Of a stretch of DNA of 34,123 nucleotides, positions 22,258 to 30,238 are shown piece after piece. This DNA is from Thermococcus sp. (lineage in GTDB: Archaea > Methanobacteriota_B > Thermococci > Thermococcales > Thermococcaceae), in assembly GCA_015522395.1 (NCBI GenBank), contig WAMH01000071.1, forward strand, positions 1-34,123, written 5' to 3'. Numbering within the stretch: position 1 is the first letter of the stretch; the number at the start of each line of letters is the position of its first letter. The notes beneath the pieces are model-generated. The model was not told the origin of the DNA. It did not search any database and worked only from the letters and a program-made list of their open reading frames with translations. The position numbers and the translations under genes are program-made.

Positions 22258-24069
22258 ATGCCCGTGTCCGAATTAAGGGACCCCTTTAAAATTGAGGACG
22301 TACCCTTTTCTGAGAGAATTATTCGGTCTCATTCCATCCGTGAATGGGCCTTGGATATCTTGCTTGCTCTAATAGTGGGTGTAGGGAGTGGATTTGGAGC
22401 CGTTCTGTTCAGATGGCTGATTAGATTCTTTCGCTTGGTTTTTTATAGCCTCCCCCCAGTTTTTTCGTATCAGGGTTTTAATCTAAACCTAATTTTTATA
22501 CCTGCCGTAGGCGGCCTCATCATCGGTCCTATCGTTTATTATGTGGCCGTGGAAACAAAGGGACACGGAGTTCCTGAGATTATGGAGTCAGTTCACTTGA
22601 GACATGGCATTGTGAGACTAAGGGTGTTGCCTTTAAAACTCCTCGTTTCTTCGATAACTATAGGTAGCGGGGGGAGTGCGGGAAGGGAAGGTCCCATAGC
22701 TCAGATAGGGGGGAGCACCGGTTCCATACTAGGCCAGTTCTTTAAACTTGACGAGGCCAAGAAGAAGGCGTTGATCTGCTGGGGAGCCGGGGCCGGTATA
22801 GCGGGTACATTCAACGCCCCGATTGGAGGGACGTTCTTTGGATTGGAGGTCGTTATGGGAAGGCTGAGGGTGAGGGATATTATACCTGCACTGATAGCCT
22901 CAATAGTCAGCGCGGGTATAGCATCTAAGATTCTGGGCGATCGGCCAGCGTTTAAAACCACACTTCCGTGGCTTCAGTTCAACCCCAAGACTCTGGTGGT
23001 GTTTGGTTTATTGGGTATAGTTTTTGGATTGCTAGCCTTTTTCTGGGTAAAGCTCTTCTATTTCATCGAAGATTTTTTTGACAGGGATCTCAGGATTCCA
23101 AACTGGACGAAACCGGCCTTAGGTTTTCCTGTAGCCGGCCTTTTCAGTGCGACTCTCACATACTATTACTTCACGACTGAAGGGGTGAGCTTAAAACCAA
23201 TGTACTTTGGAATAATGGGCGTTGGGTACAATGGAATAGACCTTGCCCTAAAGATGAGCCTTCCCATATACATTTTCCTCCTTTTGGGATTGCTAAAGAT
23301 GATTGCAACGGCCTTTACAATAGGATCCGGAGGAAGCGGTGGCATATTTGCACCCTCACTGTATGTCGGAACAATGTTCGGCATATTCTTTGGATGGCTT
23401 ATGCTTGGCTGTCCCGCACATCCAGACCCCAGCCTTCTCCTTCCATACGCCGTGGTGGGGATGGGTGCTCTCTTTGCTGGGGCGGCACGGGCACCTCTAA
23501 CCTCCATTTTTCAGATCGCTGAGATGACTAGAGCCTTTAATCTGATGCCCTCTTTGATCGTGGCATGCGGATTGAGTTACATCACCTTTGACATACTCTC
23601 AAAAGGCTCGTCCATTTATACGTTGAAACTGGAGAAAAAAGGCTTGAGATTGGGAGAACATGAATTAATGATGGATCTCTTGGAGAACATTAAAGTTTCA
23701 GAGGCCATGACACCGGCTAAAAACGTAATCGTGGTCTCCTCTAAGGACAGCCTTGATGAAGTCATGAAAAAAATCACCAAGACCGGGCACTTAAGCTACC
23801 CTGTTCTCGAAGGGGATGAAGTTGTGGGGGTGATCACCCTCCAAGACATCACAAAATGTTCCGAGAAATGCAAGGAAGTCAGGGATGTGATGTCACAAAG
23901 ACCCGTGGTTGTATATCCCGACGAGAACCTAAAGGAAGCCATGTTAAAACTCGACAAAAACAACGTGGGGATATTGATCGTGGTACCAAGGGAGAATAGG
24001 AGAAAGTTAATGGGCATCATCACGAAGTCTGACATCATAAAGACAATCAGCTTGTACACACGGTCATGA
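22258..24069 (+). CDS. ClC-family chloride channel with C-terminal CBS pair
   Basis: A 603-residue ClC protein. Selectivity-filter motifs are GHGVP (residues 102-106, where many ClCs have GSGIP), GREGP with the gating glutamate at E144, and GSGGSGGIFAP. A conserved late Tyr is in GSSIYTLKL. E197-V198 stands where E. coli ClC has the Glu pair 202/203; the internal proton glutamate is therefore Val, as in animal ClC channels. From about residue 470 two CBS motifs follow (VSEAMTPAKNVIVVSS, VVGVITLQDITK; VRDVMSQRPVVVYP, LMGIITKSDIIK). Base composition is A/T-richer than its neighbours. Start ATG 22258 lies 17-27 bases after TATA-like GGATATAAGG (about 22232-22241), so the mRNA may be nearly leaderless. 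Confidence 0.93.
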   Translation: MPVSELRDPFKIEDVPFSERIIRSHSIREWALDILLALIVGVGSGFGAVLFRWLIRFFRLVFYSLPPVFSYQGFNLNLIFIPAVGGLIIGPIVYYVAVETKGHGVPEIMESVHLRHGIVRLRVLPLKLLVSSITIGSGGSAGREGPIAQIGGSTGSILGQFFKLDEAKKKALICWGAGAGIAGTFNAPIGGTFFGLEVVMGRLRVRDIIPALIASIVSAGIASKILGDRPAFKTTLPWLQFNPKTLVVFGLLGIVFGLLAFFWVKLFYFIEDFFDRDLRIPNWTKPALGFPVAGLFSATLTYYYFTTEGVSLKPMYFGIMGVGYNGIDLALKMSLPIYIFLLLGLLKMIATAFTIGSGGSGGIFAPSLYVGTMFGIFFGWLMLGCPAHPDPSLLLPYAVVGMGALFAGAARAPLTSIFQIAEMTRAFNLMPSLIVACGLSYITFDILSKGSSIYTLKLEKKGLRLGEHELMMDLLENIKVSEAMTPAKNVIVVSSKDSLDEVMKKITKTGHLSYPVLEGDEVVGVITLQDITKCSEKCKEVRDVMSQRPVVVYPDENLKEAMLKLDKNNVGILIVVPRENRRKLMGIITKSDIIKTISLYTRS

Positions 24070-24098
24070 GCCAACTAACTTGAATAGGGGTGCTGTTT

Positions 24099-25361
24099 AT
24101 GCTCGTCGATGCCGATCTCCACATTCACTCCCGCTACTCAAAGGCAGTCTCCAAGACCATGACGATTCCGAACTTAGCGGAAAACGCGCGCTTCAAGGGT
24201 TTAAGCGCCGTGGGAAGCGGGGATATACTGAACCCAAAGTGGGAGGAAGAACTCCTCAGGTATGCCCGAAAGGTTGATGGAGGGACCTACGAGCGCAACG
24301 GTATAAGGTTCCTCCTCACGACTGAGGTGGAGGACGAGAGGAGGGTTCACCACGTCCTGATCTTTCCGGATATAGGGATCGTTCACGAGATGAGGGAAAG
24401 GTTGAAGGAGTACTCAAGGGACATAGAAACCGAGGGAAGACCGCGCGTGAACCTTTCCGCCGCTGAAATAGCCGACCTGGCCAACGATCTCGACGTTCTC
24501 ATCGGACCGGCGCATGCGTTCACCCCCTGGACGAGCCTCTACAAGGAGTACGACAGCCTTAAAGAAGCCTACGGGGATGCAAAAATCGACTTTCTCGAGC
24601 TCGGCCTCTCCGCCGACAGCGAGATGGCCGACATGATAAGGGCACACCACAGGCTAACCTACCTCAGCAACAGCGATGCCCATTCGCCTATGCCCCACAG
24701 GCTTGGAAGGGAGTTCAACCGCTTCGAGGTTGAGGAGGCCACTTTTGAGGAAATCCGGAAGGCCATCCTCCGGAGGGGCGGCAGGAGGATAGTCCTCAAC
24801 GCGGGCCTCGATCCCCGGTTGGGTAAGTACCACCTCACAGCCTGCTCGCGCTGCTACACGAGATACAGCCTCGAGGAGGCAAAGACTTACCACTGGAAGT
24901 GCCCGAAGTGCGGCGGAAGGATAAAGAAGGGAGTAAGGGACAGGATTCTTGAGCTCGCCGACACGGAAGAGAGGCCGAAGGACAGGCCGCCCTACCTACG
25001 CCTAGCACCACTGGCGGAGATCATAGCGATGGTCATAGACAAAGGCGTTGGGACGAAGTCCGTGAGGCTGATCTGGGAGCGCTTTTTAAGGGAGTTCAGA
25101 AGCGAGATAAGGGTTCTCGTTGACGTTCCAGTCAGAGAGCTTGCCGCAGTTCATGGGGAAGTTGCCAAGGCAGTCTGGGCGTACAGAAACGGGAAGTTAA
25201 TCGTAATCCCCGGGGGAGGAGGAAAATACGGCGAGATCAAACTTCCAGAGGAGATCCGAAAAGCAGAGGTAGATGAGCTGGAGAGCGTTGAGATAGAACT
25301 TCCGGAGGAGGAAAAGCCGGGGCAAAGGAGCATAACGGAGTTCCTGGGGGTGGCACATTGA
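24099..25361 (+). CDS. Endonuclease Q (PHP-type DNA repair endonuclease)
   Basis: Cleaves DNA on the 5' side of deaminated bases (hypoxanthine, uracil, xanthine) and abasic sites; known in Thermococcales and some bacteria. The 420-residue protein begins with a PHP domain (DADLHIHSRYS, metal ligands; TEVEDERRVHHVLIF; GPAHAF; LSNSDAHSP). A zinc-ribbon follows at about 245-275 (CSRCYTRYS...WKCPKCGG, four Cys). The C-terminus ends QRSITEFLGV, a PIP-box-like sequence for binding PCNA. The start is ATG 24099 after GGGGTGCTGTTT (the frame runs to 24090). The stop overlaps the thiL start as TTGA, so the two are coupled. Confidence 0.93.
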   Translation: MLVDADLHIHSRYSKAVSKTMTIPNLAENARFKGLSAVGSGDILNPKWEEELLRYARKVDGGTYERNGIRFLLTTEVEDERRVHHVLIFPDIGIVHEMRERLKEYSRDIETEGRPRVNLSAAEIADLANDLDVLIGPAHAFTPWTSLYKEYDSLKEAYGDAKIDFLELGLSADSEMADMIRAHHRLTYLSNSDAHSPMPHRLGREFNRFEVEEATFEEIRKAILRRGGRRIVLNAGLDPRLGKYHLTACSRCYTRYSLEEAKTYHWKCPKCGGRIKKGVRDRILELADTEERPKDRPPYLRLAPLAEIIAMVIDKGVGTKSVRLIWERFLREFRSEIRVLVDVPVRELAAVHGEVAKAVWAYRNGKLIVIPGGGGKYGEIKLPEEIRKAEVDELESVEIELPEEEKPGQRSITEFLGVAH

Positions 25362-26329
25362 GGGAATCCGAAATCATTGAGCTGTTCCTCGGACATCTAA
25401 AAAGGCAGGGTGATTTGCCCCTTGGAGACGATGCAGGTGCCTTAAAGTTCGGGAAGGCATGGCTTGTTGCTACAAACGACATGCTCGTCAGAAAAACGGA
25501 CGTTCCGGATATAATGACCCCGGAGCAGGTTGGATTCAAGACAGTAACCATGAACGTGAGCGACGTTGCCGCCATGGGAGCAAAGCCCATAGGCTTCCTC
25601 TTCTCGCTTGGTATCCCCTCGGATTCGAGCACCGGCTACCTCGAAGGGATAGCGAGGGGAATTGAAAAAGCTCTAGAATTCTACGAGGTCCCCGCTTTGA
25701 GCGCCGATACGAACGAGGCCGACGATCTGATCGTAGACGGAATCGCGCTCGGGACCACGGAGAGACCCATAACGCGCTCCGGAGCAGGGAGTGAAGAGAC
25801 CGTGTGCATCACGGGTGATGTGGGCAGGGCGCTCACCGGGTACCTAGTGTGGAAGAACGGGCTTGACGTATCCAAGGGAACACGCAGGGCCCTCTACGAG
25901 AAGTTCCTCGAGCCAAAGGCAAGGGTCAAAGAGGGAATCAAGCTGAGCGGGATCGCCACTGCCGCCATAGATGTGAGTGACGGTCTCTCCAAGGAGCTCC
26001 AAACCCTAGCAGGGATGAGCGGCGTTGGCGTTGAAGTCCTCGCGGAGAAACTTCCCATAACGGAAGAAGTCTTCGAGGTCGCAGAGATGCTCGGTCTTGA
26101 TCCCCTAACGCTCGCCCTATCCAGCGGGGAGGAATTCGAGCTGGTCTTCACCCTTCCAAAGGAGCTCTTAGGGCGTCTCGACTTTGAGTGCACTCCCATA
26201 GGGAGGACCTTCAGGGGAAACGGCGTCTACATTACGAACGGGGAAAAACGGAAGGAGATGCCTGTTCTCGGCTGGGAACACCTCTCAAACCGCCGGGATC
26301 CAGGAAGCTCCACCCCGATAACGTTTTAA
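25358..26329 (+). CDS. thiL: Thiamine-monophosphate kinase ThiL
   Basis: Phosphorylates thiamine monophosphate to thiamine diphosphate with ATP. The family patterns are visible: LGDDAGAL near residue 22, NDMLV, TVTMNVSDVAAMGAKP, ITGDVGRALTGY and AIDVSDGLSKEL. The 323-residue length is normal. The start is a TTG at 25358, overlapping the preceding stop by 4 bases, with GGGGGTGGCACA directly upstream. The rare start codon and overlap suggest translational coupling to the endonuclease. The last 25 residues are polar and extend beyond the usual core. Confidence 0.93.
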   Translation: MRESEIIELFLGHLKRQGDLPLGDDAGALKFGKAWLVATNDMLVRKTDVPDIMTPEQVGFKTVTMNVSDVAAMGAKPIGFLFSLGIPSDSSTGYLEGIARGIEKALEFYEVPALSADTNEADDLIVDGIALGTTERPITRSGAGSEETVCITGDVGRALTGYLVWKNGLDVSKGTRRALYEKFLEPKARVKEGIKLSGIATAAIDVSDGLSKELQTLAGMSGVGVEVLAEKLPITEEVFEVAEMLGLDPLTLALSSGEEFELVFTLPKELLGRLDFECTPIGRTFRGNGVYITNGEKRKEMPVLGWEHLSNRRDPGSSTPITF

Positions 26330-26360
26330 AACCTCCTCCCTACTAACCCCGGGTTGAAAA

Positions 26361-27242
26361 ATGTTTGAGAGTCTCCTCACTTCCACCTCGGAATACACCT
26401 CTGCCGTTCTCAACGCCTCGCTGAGATACCTGTCCCTGGCGTTTCTGGCGTACTACACCAGCGTCTTTCTCTATGCCCTGAGGTGGAAGCTCATACTGAG
26501 GGGGATCGGACGGGACGCACCGCTGATGGAGCTGACCAAGGCCATAATGGCCTCAATATTCATGAACAACGTGACTCCCCTCAGCAGGAGCGGTGGGGAG
26601 TTCTTAAGGATCGCCTGGATATCAAAGCGGGCCGACGTTCCTTCCGGGATCTCCGCGGTCAGCATAGTTTACGAGAGGATACTAGAGACGGTACCGGTTT
26701 TCCTGCTTTTCCTCGTCGGGGCAAGCTATTTCTCGTCCACTGAATCGCTTCCATTCATCCTGCTCGGAATGACCGGCGTGTTTATTATATGGACCAAGTG
26801 GGACTCCTTCGTCAGGCTGTCCCTCAGGGTTTTCAGAACTAACGTGACGGAGGATGAGATGAAGGGGATACGCGACCTCCGAAGAATGCACGACGTCAAC
26901 CTTGCCGCGATAGTGCTGAGCTCTTCGGTCTGGCTTTTAGATGTCCTCAGACTGAAGTTCATCGGGCTCGCCTTCGGCCTCGACCTCCCCTGGGCCCTCG
27001 TAGCGCTGGTGTCGATAGCCAACCTTATCCTAGGTCTCGTGACAGTGACTCCCGGAGGGGTTGGGATAATCGAGGGTGGCCTCATTGGGACGCTGACGTA
27101 CTTTGGGATACCAATGGCCTTGGCCCTTCCCATGACCCTCCTCGAGCGCTTCGTCTCATACGTGGCTAGCAGCATAGTTGGATTCATAGTCCTCCTCACT
27201 TCCGGAGGGGTTGAAATATGGAGAGCCTTAAAATCGCGATAG
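26361..27242 (+). CDS. UPF0104/LPG-synthase-like membrane protein (flippase-like)
   Basis: A 293-residue protein with about seven to eight helices of the YbhN/UPF0104 (lysylphosphatidylglycerol synthase membrane domain) family. Key blocks are FMNNVTPLSRSGGEFLRI, SIVYERILE and TPGGVGIIEGGLIGTL. The family is linked to lipid flipping or lipid-related transport. The promoter ACGTTTTAAAACCTCC lies at about 26321-26336; start ATG 26361 follows GGGTTGAAAA. The 3' end overlaps the glycosyltransferase gene by 25 bases, placing it in an operon with a glycosyltransferase and a deacetylase. Confidence 0.88.
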   Translation: MFESLLTSTSEYTSAVLNASLRYLSLAFLAYYTSVFLYALRWKLILRGIGRDAPLMELTKAIMASIFMNNVTPLSRSGGEFLRIAWISKRADVPSGISAVSIVYERILETVPVFLLFLVGASYFSSTESLPFILLGMTGVFIIWTKWDSFVRLSLRVFRTNVTEDEMKGIRDLRRMHDVNLAAIVLSSSVWLLDVLRLKFIGLAFGLDLPWALVALVSIANLILGLVTVTPGGVGIIEGGLIGTLTYFGIPMALALPMTLLERFVSYVASSIVGFIVLLTSGGVEIWRALKSR

Positions 27243-28444
27243 CCAGCGACTGGTTCTATCCGAAGGTAGGTGGAATCGAAGCCCACATAGACGAGCTCGC
27301 TAGGAGGCTCCTCTCGGCCGGCCACGAACCCTACGTCATAACTCACGATTACAGATACCTCAGGCCGTACTCCGATGATTTTCCATATCCAGTCGTCCGC
27401 TTTCCCGCGTCTGTTTACCTGAAAAAATATCACGTGAGCTTTGGCTCGAGCCAGTTCTGGAGGATAAACGAGTTCTACAAGGAGGTCAACTTCGACATAA
27501 CCCACGTTCACAGCATATACTCCCCCCTGGGCGTGGCCGTCTCAAAGATATCCCGTGGAATCAGGGGCGTTCCGGTAGTCGCCACCAACCATTCCTTCTA
27601 CGGCAAACCCCCCTTAGACCCCGTAATAAGACCCCTCGTGAGACACGAGCTGAAGAAGGTTGACACTTTCATAGCCGTCAGCACCCCCGTGGCGGAGGAC
27701 ACCAGGAGGCTCCTTGGAGACAGCATAGAGGGAAGACCCGTCTTTGTGGTTCCCAACGGCATAGAAGTCTCAAGATGGCGCCCACCGGAGCCCGAGGAGA
27801 GGGAAAAGGCCCGGGAAGAGCTCGGAATCAAGGACGAGCTGGCTATACTCTACGTGGGCAGAATGACGGAAAGAAAGAACACCCACAAAATACCTTTCAT
27901 TCTCAGAGAGGCCCTGAAACTGGGTGGGATCCCAAAGGATAGGGTGAAGCTACTGGTGGTTGGCGACGGCCCCATGAGACCAGTTCTGGAGGAAAACCTC
28001 CTGAAAACAGGAATTGGGGAGATAACCGTGATGAAGAACTTCGTTCCGAGGGGGGAGCTGCTTCACCTCTACTGGGCCTCAGACCTCGTCGTAGTTCCCG
28101 GTCTCCTCGAGACTTTCTCTGTCGTGGCGCTGGAGGCAATGGCAACCGGGAGACCGGTAGTTGGTCACAACGGCAGCGGCCTCTCGGACGTGGTCTCCCA
28201 CGGGAAGACCGGGCTTTTGAGCCTCAACGAGAAGGACATGGCGAGGAACCTCGCCCTTCTCCTAACCGACAGAGAACTGCTGGTTGAGATGGGGTTCAGG
28301 GCAAGGAAAAGGGTGGAAAGGAGATTCTCATGGGAGAACGTTCTCAAACGACTGTTGCGGGTCTACCGGGTGACCCTAGATGTGGGGAGTGAAGTGGACA
28401 GGCGCTACCTTTTCTACAAGATCATGAGGAGGATAGATGGATGA
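27218..28444 (+). CDS. GT4-family glycosyltransferase (PIG-A-like)
   Basis: A 408-residue GT-B glycosyltransferase. The N-terminal domain starts IAIASDWFYPKVGGIEAHI with the glycine-rich nucleotide-sugar acceptor-side loop and has ITHVHSIYSPLG and NHSFYG. The C-terminal domain has AILYVGRMTERKN, VKLLVVGDGPMRP and the EX7E motif in ETFSVVALEAMATGRPVV. This order resembles PIG-A and archaeal phosphatidylinositol-GlcNAc transferases, so an inositol-lipid acceptor is possible. Start ATG 27218 follows CGGAGGGGTTGAA. The TGA overlaps the ATG of the deacetylase gene (ATGA). Confidence 0.9.
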   Translation: MESLKIAIASDWFYPKVGGIEAHIDELARRLLSAGHEPYVITHDYRYLRPYSDDFPYPVVRFPASVYLKKYHVSFGSSQFWRINEFYKEVNFDITHVHSIYSPLGVAVSKISRGIRGVPVVATNHSFYGKPPLDPVIRPLVRHELKKVDTFIAVSTPVAEDTRRLLGDSIEGRPVFVVPNGIEVSRWRPPEPEEREKAREELGIKDELAILYVGRMTERKNTHKIPFILREALKLGGIPKDRVKLLVVGDGPMRPVLEENLLKTGIGEITVMKNFVPRGELLHLYWASDLVVVPGLLETFSVVALEAMATGRPVVGHNGSGLSDVVSHGKTGLLSLNEKDMARNLALLLTDRELLVEMGFRARKRVERRFSWENVLKRLLRVYRVTLDVGSEVDRRYLFYKIMRRIDG

Positions 28445-29163
28445 TGGTCTCGATAACCTTCGACGTTGAACACGACTGTCCACCGTATCTTACTACTAGA
28501 AGGGGGATGAGGGAGGGGCTGCCGAAGCTCCTGGACCTGATGGCAGAGAAGCGCGTGAGGGGAACCTTCTTTTTCACAGCGAAGATGGCTGAGGAGTTTC
28601 CGGGTCTCGCAAAGAGGGTGGTCGATGAGGGGCATGAACTCGGGAGCCACAACTACAACCACGAACGCCTCGATACCCTGGACTTCGAGACAGGAAGGAA
28701 AGCAATAGAGCGCTCCCTCGAGGTTCTGCGCAGATTTGGAGACGTTGTTTCGTTCCGGGCCCCCAATCTGCAGCTTCCCGGAGAGTACTACGGTGTCCTC
28801 GAGAAGAACGGCGTTCTCGTGGACTCCTCGAAGGCGGCCTACAAGGGTTACCGATCCGGAGTGAAGTTCTTTGGAAACGTTCTGGAGGTGCCGGCATCGA
28901 CCACAAGCTCCGTCATAAGGCTTCCCTGGAAGATACAAAAGATCATCCACTCCCGTCTGAAGGAGCCAAGGATTTACTTTGCTCACCCCTGGGAGTTTGT
29001 GCCCATGCAGGGGGAGAGAATAAGGTGGGACTGCCGCTTCAACACCGGCGATAAGGCCATTGAGCTCCTCGGCAGGCTAATAGACTACTACAGATCAAAG
29101 GGCGCGAGGTTCCTTACCATACGGGAGTACTACGACCTCTACGGAAAGCTTAAACGTGGGTGA
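28441..29163 (+). CDS. NodB-type polysaccharide deacetylase
   Basis: A 240-residue protein of the carbohydrate esterase 4 (NodB) family. ITFDVEHDCPPYL holds the first metal/catalytic Asp pair, GHELGSHNYNHERL the His-rich zinc motif (H-S-H-x3-H), and SFRAPNLQLPGE the Arg motif. IYFAHPWEF near residue 180 supplies the last His. There is no signal peptide, so it works in the cytoplasm, unlike cell-wall deacetylases; a cytoplasmic lipid-linked N-acetyl sugar is a fitting substrate. Start ATG 28441 follows GAGGAGGATAGATGG. The start overlaps the glycosyltransferase stop, and the C-terminus precedes the radical SAM gene. Confidence 0.9.
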   Translation: MMVSITFDVEHDCPPYLTTRRGMREGLPKLLDLMAEKRVRGTFFFTAKMAEEFPGLAKRVVDEGHELGSHNYNHERLDTLDFETGRKAIERSLEVLRRFGDVVSFRAPNLQLPGEYYGVLEKNGVLVDSSKAAYKGYRSGVKFFGNVLEVPASTTSSVIRLPWKIQKIIHSRLKEPRIYFAHPWEFVPMQGERIRWDCRFNTGDKAIELLGRLIDYYRSKGARFLTIREYYDLYGKLKRG

Positions 29164-29186
29164 GGAAATCCCTAACGGGTGAGACC

Positions 29187-30236
29187 ATGAAGGAGGCCAT
29201 GTACTGGGAGCCGCTCGACAACAACCGTGTGAGATGCAAGCTATGTCCCCTCAACTGCATAATAGACGAGGGCCAGCGCGGATCATGCAGGATACGAAAG
29301 AATATAGGAGGAAAGCTCTACACCCTCAACTACGGCAAAGTCTCAGCCATCGGAACGGATCCCGTCGAGAAAAAGCCGCTCTTCCACTTCTGGCCGGGTT
29401 CATGCGCCCTATCAATAAGCTCGGTCGGCTGTAACATGCACTGCAAGCACTGCCAGAACTGGGAGATTAGCCAGGCCGATGAGAGCTTTCCTTATCTTCA
29501 CGACATGAGCCCCGAGATGGTTGTGGCAATAGCGAAGCGCTACGGCTGTGAGAGCATAGCCTACACCTACAATGAACCGGTAATCTGGTACGAGTTCGTT
29601 CTCGACACGGCAAAGCTCGCCAGAAAAGAGGGAATCTACAACCTCCTCATAACCAACGGCTACATAAACGAGGAACCCTTCAGGGAGCTGGCCCCTTACA
29701 TTGACGCTATGAACATCGACATAAAAGCCTTCAGCGACGAGTTCTACATGAAGATAGCGAGCGTTCCGAGCGGTGAACCGAGCAGAAAAACAGCGGTAAT
29801 AGCGAAAAAGGAGTTTGGAATCCACGTGGAGCTGACCTATCTGATAATCCCGACGCTGAACGATAAGGAGGAGGAAATACGCTCATTTGCTCGCTGGGTT
29901 GTGGAAGAGCTTGGCGATGAAACGCCAGTTCACTTCTCGCGCTTCTTCCCCCACTACAAACTGATGCATCTCCCGCCGACACCGCTTGAGACGATGAACA
30001 TGGCCTACCGTATAGCTAGAGAAGAAGGCTTAAAGTTCGTCTACATCGGCAACGTGCCCGGACATCCCGGGGAGAACACCTACTGCCCGAGGTGCGGCAA
30101 ACCTTTAATAGTGCGCCACGGATTCGAGATAGTCGAGTACCACATCACACCCGACGGAAGGTGTGAGTACTGCGGTGAGAAGATACCCATCATTGGGAGG
30201 TATCAAAAGAGGGAATATCCCAGGATGTGGTGGTGA
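29187..30236 (+). CDS. amrS: AmmeMemoRadiSam-type radical SAM protein
   Basis: A 349-residue radical SAM enzyme. N-terminal cysteines (CKLCPLNC, then GSCRIR) match the AmmeMemoRadiSam leader. The radical SAM motif is CNMHCKHC (CxxxCxxC), followed by YTYNEPVIW. The C-terminus has a zinc-ribbon (CPRCGK...CEYCGE). Members of this group are usually linked with AMMECR1 and MEMO proteins; neither is in this window. The start ATG 29187 follows GGTGAGACC; the longer GTG at 29160 is less likely. It is close behind the deacetylase gene and is followed after 2-3 bases by the protein with the internal repeat, so they form one transcript. Confidence 0.88.
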   Translation: MKEAMYWEPLDNNRVRCKLCPLNCIIDEGQRGSCRIRKNIGGKLYTLNYGKVSAIGTDPVEKKPLFHFWPGSCALSISSVGCNMHCKHCQNWEISQADESFPYLHDMSPEMVVAIAKRYGCESIAYTYNEPVIWYEFVLDTAKLARKEGIYNLLITNGYINEEPFRELAPYIDAMNIDIKAFSDEFYMKIASVPSGEPSRKTAVIAKKEFGIHVELTYLIIPTLNDKEEEIRSFARWVVEELGDETPVHFSRFFPHYKLMHLPPTPLETMNMAYRIAREEGLKFVYIGNVPGHPGENTYCPRCGKPLIVRHGFEIVEYHITPDGRCEYCGEKIPIIGRYQKREYPRMWW

Positions 30237-30238
30237 AA

